Of a stretch of 64,000 bases of DNA, positions 24,801 to 32,223 are shown piece by piece. The translations under genes and the position numbers were made by a program. The notes under the pieces were generated by a model, which saw only the letters and a list, made by a program, of their open reading frames with translations, searched no databases and was not told the DNA's origin. This DNA comes from an uncultured Prevotellaceae bacterium (GTDB lineage Bacteria > Bacteroidota > Bacteroidia > Bacteroidales > Bacteroidaceae), in the NCBI GenBank assembly GCA_900316285.1, contig ONCG01000009.1:1-64000 (forward strand), in the 5' to 3' direction. Position 1 is the first letter of the stretch. Each line of letters starts with the position of its first letter.

Positions 24801-25146
24801 CACCGCCGGCATACATCTTCACCTGACAGTTCGTGCCATTGACCGCTGCCGCCCCGTTCACCTTGATAAACGCCATCCACGAGCTGACGACTGCGCTTGG
24901 CTTCACGCTGGCAAGTATCAGCACGGCCCGTTCGTTCGTGATGTTCACACTGCCAGCAGTGGTGAACGGCGTCGCCGATGTCACCTTATAATCTACGGCC
25001 GTGGAGACGGTCACCGAACGCGACACCTGGCTGACCGTCGTCGTGGTGTTTCGCTCTGCGGCATCGGCCAGCAATGCCACCCAGCTGAGTAGCAGAAAGG
25101 CCATGATAATCAGGCTTTTTCGTGTTATCCTATGCTTTGTATTCAT
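21877..25146 (-). CDS. Secreted Asl1-like (GH128-type) glycoside hydrolase with dockerin-like end
   Basis: The 1089-residue protein has a signal peptide (cleavage near ADA, residue 29). A beta-rich N-terminal region precedes a TIM-barrel-like domain (about 205-465) with TDNEPA (E288), LDMHCYWP (H350) and PIWISELLWG (E376). This NEP...WISE pattern fits clan-A hydrolases of the Asl1/GH128 kind, which cleave beta-1,3-glucans; the substrate here is unproven. A fibronectin-III-like domain, a carbohydrate-binding-like domain, a helical FIVAR-like linker and another beta domain follow. The last 60 residues are dockerin-like (GDVNRDGQLS and ADVSQDGEIS). The -7 box sits only 6 bp from this ATG, so translation could instead start at the Met codon at 25104. 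Confidence 0.75.
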   Translation of the reverse strand: MNTKHRITRKSLIIMAFLLLSWVALLADAAERNTTTTVSQVSRSVTVSTAVDYKVTSATPFTTAGSVNITNERAVLILASVKPSAVVSSWMAFIKVNGAAAVNGTNCQVKMYAGGAIVLPYGDNVSPLTCYSEPGFTGEACSSYSIGSDGGYMKTLGNGELPNRIRSFKLRRGYMVTFATGTAGWGYSRCFIADDVDLEMATMPAVLDAKISSYRIFKWNDAQKKGLAANTDGTVAGALNASWAYTWGVGSDMGPDVECVQHKIHKNWPGVGECGAPDFSPHMKTDNEPANSADDTPASVSEVLGYWQDAMRTGKRLCSPSSHDNGYAWQQQFMEAIDRRGWRCDILDMHCYWPSGSFPSLQSYYNQFHRPIWISELLWGASWNSNGIFGETSDWDSNSANNQTLNYNGAKPVLDALNGYGYVERYAWWNSERVCSRVYHDGALTKLGSYYASMESGLGFSHSYEFVPVVVIANPYALRITADGDHVSLTWKDGNGDMMDAIQVQYRRPGDTTWSLLATVERQDKTDRGDQSYAYEGTLADAEDCTFRIVNYFDGVEYPTMTDEIVGSEVVYNGGTYYLGGNVIANGDFSYGFTAWTDGTGNSTPAKSKLEVIPVAGPDNSAYLRSYGHTGATGDASLRGAFTVVPNQPYRFSLWHKNHEGGWQKASLSTDGSAESKEVSNLETVDEWEKVETAFQSDSYSHFIIQYRWLNSTAKFDKFALRRLFTTQQEAFDDGFTQLQSEAEAFKSWNAATFGYADINAELTERLNTFGTMPHADETAALARYEAAHTALQEALAGVKTKKTLDSLLVFARRVADEAHPLYCRLQTAIANADAATTVGGYSTTLADLQTALSGYLSLEDVTSLIKNPTFTSADGWTTKAGTYTGGDQRLNNIWGRTCWNAWWSTADAGTLEVKQTLQNLPEGYYYMSCVATTQPFCITDQHGYISNGTATEQTPTLTFERFDSPGITNEDVWEPLATLPVWVDEGGSLTIGFQSSKQGKQTADPVYSDNREGWWCATDFRLFRYQLPDWQLGDVNRDGQLSIADVTALVNHLRGVAGEYNLLAADVSQDGEISLADVGALVLLLLGK

Positions 25147-25151
25147 CCCTG

Positions 25152-25159
25152 CAAAGTTA
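25152..25159 (-). promoter_or_regulatory. -7 box for the Asl1-like gene
   Basis: The minus strand reads TAACTTTG just upstream of the ATG at 25146. The predicted transcription start falls at or near the ATG, implying a leaderless message or use of the internal Met at 25104. Confidence 0.6.
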
Positions 25160-25319
25160 CAAAAAAATCTTCAAACTTCCAAGGAATCGGCCGATAAAAT
25201 CTACTATTTTTTCAACAATATTCTCTCCGCTTTTGAAAGGGATCCTTAGAGGATGATTCGCTGCGATTCGCCTCACCAGAAATTGATGCGGCTGCATGCA
25301 TATGCATTTTTTGCATTGC

Positions 25320-25495
25320 ATAATGATAATGATACTGAGAATGAGAATGATAATGATACTGAGAATGATAATGATACTTCGGAAGAAGTAGTAAGAATAT
25401 AAATATTCTTCCTCTTCTTCCTCTTCTTATATACCGTTAGCTTCTCGCTAACGGAAGTAGTTAGGAGGAGGATGAGGAGGAAGAAGTTTTTTAAA
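25320..25495. repeat. Simple GATAATGATACTGAGAAT repeat and long polypurine/polypyrimidine hairpin
   Basis: 25322-25380 is a run of 6-bp-phased AATGAT/ACTGAG units. 25405-25485 forms an imperfect long hairpin: CTTCCTCTTCTTCCTCTTC on the left, a perfect CCGTTAGC-TTCTC-GCTAACGG tip at 25434-25454, and a GGAGGAGGATGAGGAGGAAG right arm, followed by TTTTTT. No gene was recognised. Together with the features below it fills the 979-bp gap 25147-26125. Confidence 0.7.
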
Positions 25496-25593
25496 ATTTA
25501 TAAAGAGGAAATCGGTTGAAATAGAGTGTGATAACAAATGTTAAAATCCGAGTTATTTTGCCGATAGATATTGCATATCTCGGAAATTTTTCG

Positions 25594-25601
25594 TAACTTT
25601 G
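25594..25601 (+). promoter_or_regulatory. Plus-strand -7 box upstream of array 2
   Basis: TAACTTTG matches TAnnTTTG, with TTG (25571-25573) 20 nt upstream as a partial -33 element. Transcription from here would run rightward through a 25-codon ORF and the 22-bp array. Confidence 0.45.
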
Positions 25602-25665
25602 TAAGGCATTAGAGAATGCGATGCAACAAGGATAACACGAGCCCGAAAACACCAAAGCGACAGCC

Positions 25666-25743
25666 ATGAAAAACGACGTCACATGCCATATGAGGATAAC
25701 CCACCAGCCTCCCCGAAACGTCTCGCTGCAGCGAAAAGCATAG
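25666..25743 (+). CDS. Possible 25-codon leader ORF
   Basis: ATG at 25666 opens a frame MKNDVTCHMRITHQPPRNV and six further residues, ending KA and a TAG stop at 25741-25743. The stop codon lies inside the first 22-bp repeat core (AGCATAGCT). It lies about 65 bp after the candidate promoter at 25594. No homologue is recognised and coding is unproven; it could be chance. Confidence 0.25.
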   Translation: MKNDVTCHMRITHQPPRNVSLQRKA

Positions 25744-25945
25744 CTCCTAGGCCCCCAAAGCATTGCTTTTCGCCCCCAAAAGCATAGCTTTCCAACCTCA
25801 AAAGCATTGCTTTCCGATTTCAAAAGCATAGCTTTCTGTGTCCAAAAGCATAGCTCCACGTGTCCGAAAGCATAGGTTTCTGCATCTAAAAGCATAGCCC
25901 TACAACGACAGGAAGCATGCTCCGTAGCGAAAGGAAGCATGCTCC
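25737..25945. repeat. 22-bp phased near-palindrome array 2
   Basis: Ten cores (AGCATAGCT, AGCATTGCT or AGCATGCT) start at 25737, 25759, 25781, 25803, 25825, 25847, 25869, 25891, 25914 and 25936, an exact 22-bp period with one 23-bp step. Many are extended to AAAGCATAGCTTT; linkers vary more than cores. Copies such as CCCCCAAAGCATTGCT are the reverse complement of array-1 units, so both loci belong to one family. It lies outside the terminator of the anti-sigma gene. Confidence 0.85.
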
Positions 25946-26045
25946 GTAGGAAATCGAGGGATGTGCAAAGCGCTCTTTGACTTATTGATACAAAATTTGA
26001 CCCCACGGTTGGGTGCAATGCCTCTCCCTTTAGGCGTTCCCGTGA

Positions 26046-26091
26046 GTTGAAAGAAAAACTCCCTGCCCGTCGCACCAGGACAGGCGGGGAG
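26046..26091 (-). terminator. Terminator after the anti-sigma gene
   Basis: On the minus strand CTCCCCGCCTGTC (26091-26079) pairs with GACGGGCAGGGAG (26071-26059), followed by TTTTTCTTTC. It is 35 bp past the stop codon at 26126. Confidence 0.75.
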
Positions 26092-26125
26092 CTCACATCA
26101 AAGAAACTGGCGTGTGCAAAGTTGT

Positions 26126-27400
26126 CTACAGGCCTCCGTCAAGGATCCAGACATTTTGTTCGTTGTCGTTACGGAGGGCAATGTGACGCTTCTCCTGCTT
26201 GCCTTCGGGGGTGGTCAGTGTGTAGAGGACGTAAACACCAGCATAGGAGGCGTCTTTACGCGCCTCAAAGGCGGAAACCTTGCAGCCTTTCAGTTTCTTG
26301 ACTAGTTGCGGGAAGACGGACTTGTGATAGATGAGAGCTTCTGCGGCTTGGCTCTCATCACCGGCAATGATGGCGTTGAGGATGCGCTCTGCGGCTTGTT
26401 GCGCGGTCTCGTTTTGCAGCTGTTCGAGGCGATTGCCTGACGTTGGTTGCTGCTGAGCGACGTCAGTCCATTCGGCAGCGGGCAGACGGGTAATATCAGC
26501 CTTGCAGAGCATCACGTTGTAACGGATGTTGTCGATGTGGAGCAACAGGGTTTTCTTGCCATCCTTGATGACCCACAGCTTCACGAAGCGCAGCAGGCCG
26601 TCGTTCTTGGTGAAGGTGTTCTCGACGAGAACGCGGCAGGCGTCCATCTTTCCCGTCTCAAAGAGTTGTTGCAGGTCGTTATATTTCTCTGTACCCTCCA
26701 CGGTCAGCACCACGGTCGTATCGGTCTCCGTCTGCGTCACCTTGTTCTCCTTTGAAAGCGCGATGGCCGATTTCTGCATGGTCAACAGTCGTTCTGGGAA
26801 CATGAGGTTAGCAAAGCGTTCCAAGAAGTTAGCTTCCCGGCTTCCCTTGAGGTAGAGTGCGTTAGGTATCCACATGAATTGCTCACAGCCGTCAGAAACT
26901 ACCGTGCGGCCGTTGGCTTTCTCCACACGATAGAACAGGGAGTCGTTCTGTCTCAGCAGTTGGATATCAGTTTTCACGAAAGGCATTGCCGGGTCGAAGT
27001 AAGCGAAATTGTCTTGCGGCGTGGTGCGAGCGTAAACCTCCATCTGGAAACTACCCACGTTCTGCACGCTCCTGATGCCCTGTTGCAGGAAGGAGAGCCT
27101 CGCATCCTCGGCTGCGGCGGGCGTGGAGAAGAGATGGTTCCAGCCGATGACGAAGCCCAAAAGGAAGATGGCCGCAGCGGTAGCATAGCGCCACAGGCGA
27201 TGTGTGGCCTTAGCCTTACTGGTGTTGGCGGTCTCCTGGGGTTGGAGCATGTTGAAGGTTTCACGCAGTTCATCATAATAAGCCTTGCACTCATGGCAGT
27301 TGGCCATGTGCTCGTCCAGTTGAGCCTGCGTCTGCATGTCTATGGTCTTGTCGAAAAGGTCAGCCACCTTTTCCTTGATGTCATTGCAATTCATCATCAT
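26126..27400 (-). CDS. Membrane anti-sigma factor with zinc-finger domain
   Basis: The 424-residue protein starts with a zinc-binding anti-sigma domain: H31, C35 and C38 (HMANCHEC) in an Hx3Cx2C motif. A single transmembrane helix follows (about 70-90, ATAAAIFLLGFVIGW), then a 330-residue extracytoplasmic part. The latter includes a DUF2092-like/LolA-like beta region and, at the C terminus, a DUF4878-like fold. By analogy it holds the adjacent ECF sigma factor inactive until a signal is sensed outside. Its start lies 15 bp after the sigma gene's stop codon, so the two form one operon. Confidence 0.85.
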   Translation of the reverse strand: MMMNCNDIKEKVADLFDKTIDMQTQAQLDEHMANCHECKAYYDELRETFNMLQPQETANTSKAKATHRLWRYATAAAIFLLGFVIGWNHLFSTPAAAEDARLSFLQQGIRSVQNVGSFQMEVYARTTPQDNFAYFDPAMPFVKTDIQLLRQNDSLFYRVEKANGRTVVSDGCEQFMWIPNALYLKGSREANFLERFANLMFPERLLTMQKSAIALSKENKVTQTETDTTVVLTVEGTEKYNDLQQLFETGKMDACRVLVENTFTKNDGLLRFVKLWVIKDGKKTLLLHIDNIRYNVMLCKADITRLPAAEWTDVAQQQPTSGNRLEQLQNETAQQAAERILNAIIAGDESQAAEALIYHKSVFPQLVKKLKGCKVSAFEARKDASYAGVYVLYTLTTPEGKQEKRHIALRNDNEQNVWILDGGL

Positions 27401-27415
27401 GTTTTTTAATTGTTG

Positions 27416-27922
27416 TTACTTTTTTTTCATGCTCTTGCGGAGTTTCTCCAGTCCATAGAGGAAGCGGGATTTCACCGTTGGGAGTGGTAGGGAGAGGATT
27501 TGGGCGACCTCGGCAAAGCTGTTGTCGCCGTAGATTCGTAGTCGGATGACTTCGGCCTGTTCGTCGGGAATCTCCGCCAGCAAGCTGACGATGCGCCGAT
27601 ATTCGGCCTCGTTCCCGGTGTCGGAAGCATCGATGAAATCCATCCTCATGTCCAGTGGGATGGTCTTGATTCGATGGGGGTCCGTCTGCCATTTGGCACA
27701 GGCGTTCGTCAACGTTCGGAAGAGATAGCTGCGCAAGTCGTTTATTTGCAGGTCTTCAGCGTCAGCAATTCGGGTGTGCAGCTTCAGAAAAGTATCTTGC
27801 AGCACATCCTTTGCGTCGTCTTCGTTGCCGAGTCTGTAGCAGGCGTACCTCAGCAGACGCGACCTTTCGGCCTTGAAAACATCTGCGAGTTCTCCTTGGG
27901 CGATGTCATTTGTTTTCTTCAT
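27416..27922 (-). CDS. ECF RNA polymerase sigma factor
   Basis: The 168-residue protein has only the two sigma-70 regions needed for ECF function. Region 2 includes DDAKDVLQDTFLKLHTRI and region 4 includes IPDEQAEVIRLRIYGDNSFAEVAQIL with the recognition helix PLPTVKSRFLYGLEKLR. The ATG at 27922 follows a GGAAAA sequence and is preferred; an in-frame ATG at 27955 would add 11 residues. The anti-sigma gene follows 15 bp downstream. Confidence 0.93.
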   Translation of the reverse strand: MKKTNDIAQGELADVFKAERSRLLRYACYRLGNEDDAKDVLQDTFLKLHTRIADAEDLQINDLRSYLFRTLTNACAKWQTDPHRIKTIPLDMRMDFIDASDTGNEAEYRRIVSLLAEIPDEQAEVIRLRIYGDNSFAEVAQILSLPLPTVKSRFLYGLEKLRKSMKKK

Positions 27923-28077
27923 TTTTCCGTTTGATTTTAAAGATGCATCTACCATAAAGACCCGAAAAGGGAGAAAAAGATTTAAACGGCCAACACTTTT
28001 TTCAATTTCCCATCATTTTTTACCAGCGGTGACTGAAGAGGTCAGTAAAAAAACTGGATTCAGCCTTCCCTCCAAAA

Positions 28078-28101
28078 ACGCGACACGTCGCGTCCCTACA
28101 T
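28078..28101. repeat. Half copy of the TGTAGGGACGCG repeat
   Basis: ACGCGACACGTCGCGTCCCT then ACAT matches the right arm of the 75-bp inverted repeat present at 48161, 52199 and 56587. The left arm is missing here. The rest of the gap 27923-28221 shows nothing recognisable. Confidence 0.7.
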
Positions 28102-28221
28102 TTCCAGGGGTCAAATTCTACATAGTTTCCACACGAAAAACCCCTTCCGCAGGCACTCCTCGCTGGTGGGGGAAATGCTGGGGAAGGGGACTACGGGGTG
28201 TGTCTTTTTGACACGCGTTGC

Positions 28222-31038
28222 TTACTCGGGCATCATGGTTACTTCCACGTGGTGACCGCTCTTGAGGAGGACGTTCTGGAGGAACTGGCTGATCTTCTGG
28301 GCGTTCATGCTCTCGACAACCTTCTTATAGTCGGTGTGGAAGTCGAGGCCATAGCGGTTGTAGCGGTTCATGATGCGACGCCAGTAGCCATTGGTCTTAG
28401 CATCGACGTCGGCCTGCTTCAGCAGAATCTGCTTGGCCTTGTTGAGGTCTTCCTGGTTGGGGGCGGCGATGGTGGCCTTCATGCCCTTCTGGAACTCGGG
28501 CACTGCCACGGCGGCCTTCTCAGGATTGAGCTTACCGACACCGCTGATGGTGACGAAGGCTTTGCCAGCCTCTACATCGAGGCTTCCCTCGGCACCAGCG
28601 TGATAGGCGGCGGAGAGCTTCTCGCGAATCTCACGGTTGTACATCATGTCGAGGATGCGCGTGGCGACATCGGTGAGCACATCGTTCTCAAGGGTGAACG
28701 GCACTTCGTTGGAACGCCACATCTCCTGTGCCTGTGCCTGCGGGTTCTCCATCTTCTTCTTGAAGTTGTTGGTGACGTTGCCCTTCACGAAGGTGCGCAG
28801 GTCGCCAGCCTTCAGGTCCTTCTTTCCCTTTGAGGGCAGGGAGGCGATGTACTGGCAGATGAACTGACGGAGCTGTGCCTCGTCGTAGTTGCCCACGAAG
28901 GTGAACGTGAAGTTGGCGGCATTGCCAAAGAGCTTCTTCCAGTTGTCGAGCACGCGGTCGTAGCTGATGGCCTCTACCTGCTCGGCGGTGGGAACACGAT
29001 AGACGGGGTTGTTGCCATAGGTGGTGCTCATGACGGAATCTTCGAACACGGCTTCGTTGTTCTGGCTGATGTTCTTCAGCTGCGTGGCGACGAGGTTGAT
29101 GATGTTCGATACGGCCTTCTCGTCCTTGGCGACCTTGGTGAAGTCGAGGTGGATGAGCTGCATGAAGGTCTCGAGGTCCTTCGGTGTGGTGGTACCGGTG
29201 AGGCCGTGCGAGTCGTTGCTGAGCGAGAACTGCGTGCCACACTGCTTACCGGCGAGGGCCTTCTGCAGATCGGTGGTCATGAACGAGCCAAGGGCGCTCT
29301 GCGAGAGCACGATGCTGGCGAGCTGCACGTCGCCGCTCTCGGGATTGGGCAGGACGGAGTTACCACCGTCGGCGGTTGCCGAGAACACAATCTCGTCGGC
29401 ATTGAAGTCGGTCTTCTTCATCAGCACGGTAGCGCCGTTGGAGAGGGTGAGCTTGGTGAAGCCGAGGGCGGCATTGGTTTCTTCCTTCTTGATGGTGCCG
29501 GCCTTCGGGGCCTCAGCCATGAGGGGTTCCTGCTTCACGTTGTCGACATAGGCCTCGAGGGTCTCCTGGCGCACGGCGTCGATGGCGCGCTTCATGTCCT
29601 CGGGCTGGTAGTACTGCTTGCCTTCCTTCTCGGTGACGGCGGCGAGGCAGACAAAGTTGGAGTCGGTAAGCGAGATGAGCTGCTTGGCGAGTTCGTTGAC
29701 GGCCTCAACGGGAATCATCGGGGCAACCTGCTGCATGAGCTGGTGCTGATCTTCGATGGAGACGATGGGCTCGGCATTGATGAAGTTCTGCACATACTCC
29801 TGGCAGTAGCTGTTGGACGGGGTCTTCTCACGGTTGTTGTAAGCCTTCTCAATCTGGCTGAGATACTCCGAGCGGGCACGCTCGTACTCCGTAGCGGTGA
29901 AGCCGAAGTCGTGAACACGCTTCAGCTCGCGCATGGCGGCAGCAAGGCCTTCCACGTCCTTACCTTCACGCGGCACCACCTGCAGCGTGAGGGCATCCTT
30001 GGAACGCGACACGAGGAACTGCTCGTCGCTGGCACCAGCCTGCATGAACGGGCAGTCGGGCTTCTGAGCCTCCTCGGTGAAGCGGGCACTCATCATGTCA
30101 GCGAACACGCTGCGCATGTAGTCGTAGACGAGGTACTGCATGCTCTGCTTCATCTCATCGGGGAAGGCGTCGTGCTTCATGGCAGCGAGGATGATGCTCA
30201 TCTGCTGCTCCTTGTCCTTACCGACGAGATAGATGCCCTCGTCGTTGTCGGGAACGGGCACAATCTCTACCTTCGCAGCATCGGCAGGCACCTTGATATC
30301 GCTGAAGAGCGACTTGATCTTGCCTTCGATGTAGTCGACGTCGATGTCGCCAACGACGATGATGGCCTGGTTGTCGGGACGATACCACTTGCGATAGTAG
30401 GCGCGCAGCGTCTCAGGCGAGCAGCCGTCGATGACGCTCATCAGACCAATGGGGAAGCGCTCGCCATAGAGCGAACCGGGATAGAGCTTCGGCAGCAGAG
30501 TCTCAAGGATTTTCTGCAGGCCGATGATGCGCATGCGATACTCGTTGTGCACGATGTCGCGCTCGGCATTGATGGCTTCCTCGGTGAGCGAGATGCCGTT
30601 CGACCAGTCTTTCAGAATCATCATGCACGAGTCGACGGCCGTCTGGCGTGTCGAGGGCACATCGGTGAAGAAGTAGACCGTCTGGTCGGTGGAGGTGTAT
30701 GCGTTCAGGTTGCGACCATACTCCACGCCGATGCTCTGCAGATACTCCTGCAGGAGGTTGTCCTTGAAGTGGTCGGTACCGTTGAAGGCCATGTGCTCCA
30801 GCAGGTGGGCGAGACCGCGCTGGCTCTCCTCTTCCTGCACCGAGCCCACCTTCTGGGCGATGTAGTAGTTGGCTACTTTCTCGGGATAGTTGTTGTGGCG
30901 GATGTAGTAGGTGAGTCCGTTGTCGAGCTTACCCACGCGCACGTTCTTATCCTGCGGCAGTGTCATGTCCTGTGCTGAAACCTGCACCAGACCTGCCATG
31001 AGCAGCAATGCTGCCACGAAAAGTTTTCTCAGTTTCAT
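28222..31038 (-). CDS. M16 family (pitrilysin-like) zinc metallopeptidase
   Basis: The 938-residue secreted protein has a signal peptide (1-22, ending VSAQ). The inverted zinc motif HLLEH is at 78-82, with NAERDIVHNEYRMR supplying the third ligand near residue 158. Two M16 halves are present (active N-terminal about 35-450, inactive C-terminal about 510-930), as in the single-chain periplasmic M16 enzymes of Bacteroidetes. It probably degrades oligopeptides in the periplasm. It is monocistronic as far as can be seen, with the transposase gene upstream on the same strand. Confidence 0.93.
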   Translation of the reverse strand: MKLRKLFVAALLLMAGLVQVSAQDMTLPQDKNVRVGKLDNGLTYYIRHNNYPEKVANYYIAQKVGSVQEEESQRGLAHLLEHMAFNGTDHFKDNLLQEYLQSIGVEYGRNLNAYTSTDQTVYFFTDVPSTRQTAVDSCMMILKDWSNGISLTEEAINAERDIVHNEYRMRIIGLQKILETLLPKLYPGSLYGERFPIGLMSVIDGCSPETLRAYYRKWYRPDNQAIIVVGDIDVDYIEGKIKSLFSDIKVPADAAKVEIVPVPDNDEGIYLVGKDKEQQMSIILAAMKHDAFPDEMKQSMQYLVYDYMRSVFADMMSARFTEEAQKPDCPFMQAGASDEQFLVSRSKDALTLQVVPREGKDVEGLAAAMRELKRVHDFGFTATEYERARSEYLSQIEKAYNNREKTPSNSYCQEYVQNFINAEPIVSIEDQHQLMQQVAPMIPVEAVNELAKQLISLTDSNFVCLAAVTEKEGKQYYQPEDMKRAIDAVRQETLEAYVDNVKQEPLMAEAPKAGTIKKEETNAALGFTKLTLSNGATVLMKKTDFNADEIVFSATADGGNSVLPNPESGDVQLASIVLSQSALGSFMTTDLQKALAGKQCGTQFSLSNDSHGLTGTTTPKDLETFMQLIHLDFTKVAKDEKAVSNIINLVATQLKNISQNNEAVFEDSVMSTTYGNNPVYRVPTAEQVEAISYDRVLDNWKKLFGNAANFTFTFVGNYDEAQLRQFICQYIASLPSKGKKDLKAGDLRTFVKGNVTNNFKKKMENPQAQAQEMWRSNEVPFTLENDVLTDVATRILDMMYNREIREKLSAAYHAGAEGSLDVEAGKAFVTISGVGKLNPEKAAVAVPEFQKGMKATIAAPNQEDLNKAKQILLKQADVDAKTNGYWRRIMNRYNRYGLDFHTDYKKVVESMNAQKISQFLQNVLLKSGHHVEVTMMPE

Positions 31039-31083
31039 TTGTCTTGATGATAATTTGATTAGTTAATATTGGTAATTGAATCT

Positions 31084-31536
31084 TTATTCTTTCAGGAAAT
31101 ACGACTCGTCGAAAGCAATGCCGTTTTCTATCATCAGTTGTTTGAGTTCATCGGCAAACCCCACTTTCTTGTGATGCTCCTTTTGGTTCATAATATATTG
31201 GCGCACCGTCTCCTTCTCCGCTTTGCTATAGGTAATCGCGCAATAGGACTTACCCCAACCTTCAAACATCGGAAACATCTCACGATGGGACTTCATATAG
31301 TTAGAAGCAGAGATCTTCAACACCCGCATGAAGTCAGACACTGACAGAGAAGGGTGTATCTCCACGAGCAGGTGGATATGGTCTGGCATGCCATTGATAC
31401 GATGTAGCACACAACGTTTTTCCTTGATGAATCCCCATATATACTTATAGAGTTCCTGCTCGTGCTGCTCAGTGATGGTTCGCTGGCTGGCATGGGTACG
31501 GAATACGATGTGATATAACAGGTTGGTGTATGCCAT
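31084..31536 (-). CDS. IS200-like Y1 (REP-associated type) transposase
   Basis: The 150-residue protein belongs to the Y1_Tnp HUH family. The HxH motif is at H53/H55 (PDHIHLLVE) and the catalytic tyrosine is probably Y114 (VRQYIMNQKEHH). It lacks a TnpB partner and is close to REP-associated tyrosine transposases (RAYTs), which bind and cut hairpin DNA. An array of two-hairpin repeats starts 19 bp upstream of the start codon, the arrangement expected of a RAYT with its REPs. The ATG at 31536 is chosen over a TTG at 31545. The gene is intact. Confidence 0.88.
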   Translation of the reverse strand: MAYTNLLYHIVFRTHASQRTITEQHEQELYKYIWGFIKEKRCVLHRINGMPDHIHLLVEIHPSLSVSDFMRVLKISASNYMKSHREMFPMFEGWGKSYCAITYSKAEKETVRQYIMNQKEHHKKVGFADELKQLMIENGIAFDESYFLKE

Positions 31537-31554
31537 AATAATCAATCAGTGTGT

Positions 31555-31898
31555 GTCCTCTTCGAGGACAAGTTGGTCTCTCTGTGCTCTCACCCGCAGG
31601 TTGCACCTGCGGTTATGCAAGTGCGTCCTCTTCGAGGACCGATGGGGGCTCTTCGTGCTCTCCCCGCAGGTTGCACCTGCGGTTATGCAAGTGTGTCCTC
31701 TTCGAGGACCGGGGAGCTCTTTGTGTTCTCCCCGCAGGTTGCACCTGCGGTTATGCAAGTGCGTCCTCTTCGAGGACCGGGGGAGCTCTTTGTGTTCTCC
31801 CCGCAGGTTACACCTGCGGTTATGCAAGTGTGTCCTCTTCGAGGACCGTGGGGGCTCTTCGTGCAGTCTTCGCAAGCAAGGAAGTCCTCGAAGAGGAC
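31555..31898. repeat. REP-like two-hairpin array next to the transposase
   Basis: Five direct copies of GTCCTC-TTC-GAGGAC start at 31555, 31625, 31695, 31763 and 31832 (period 68-70 bp). An inverted copy is at 31884-31898. Between them is a second hairpin, CCGCAGGT-TGC-ACCTGCGG, followed by TTATGCAAGTG. In the inverted unit the second hairpin reads CCGCTGGT-gaa-ACCAGCGG, a compensatory change. Together with the partial element below it fills most of the 687-bp gap 31537-32223; a run up to about 32140 shows only AT-rich sequence and a CTTCGACTTCGAAG segment. Confidence 0.88.
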
Positions 31899-32143
31899 TC
31901 ATGTGCATAACCGCTGGTGAAACCAGCGGATAAGCCAGTCCAAGAAACTTCGACTTCGAAGATGTCGCACAACATCCATCTATTTAAAGAACGCGTCTAA
32001 CACTCCTAACGGTACCTCCTACCAGCGGAATTATTCGGTGCAAAATTACTGTCTTTTCTCCATTCGGCCAAGAAAAACCGGGGGTATTTTAGTAAAATGC
32101 AAACTTTTGCAAACTCTATGATACATTTGATATGCGCCTGCGG

Positions 32144-32210
32144 CGAGGCGTGTCGCGTACTGGGGTTAGCGATTTGGCTCCAGTTACGCGGCACGCCGCG
32201 TCCCTACATA
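32144..32210. repeat. TGTAGGGACGCG inverted-repeat element (copy)
   Basis: GGCGTGTCGCGTACTGG and ACGCGGCACGCCGCGTCCCT then ACAT form the two arms around a GGTTAGCGATTTGGC centre. It ends 14 bp from the stop codon of the minus-strand gene at 32224. Confidence 0.75.
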
Positions 32211-32223
32211 GGCGCTGGCAAGG

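Noticed and set aside
25491..26096. 201-codon minus-strand ORF across array 2
   Set aside because: Its protein merely repeats the array with a 22-residue period, has no known domain and overlaps a terminator; probably chance.
31555..31898. CRISPR array
   Set aside because: Spacers between hairpins are nearly identical, each unit holds two palindromes, and no cas genes are near.
31546..31933. Overlapping ORFs in several frames over the REP array
   Set aside because: They are artefacts of a tandem repeat without stop codons; the repeats explain the translations.
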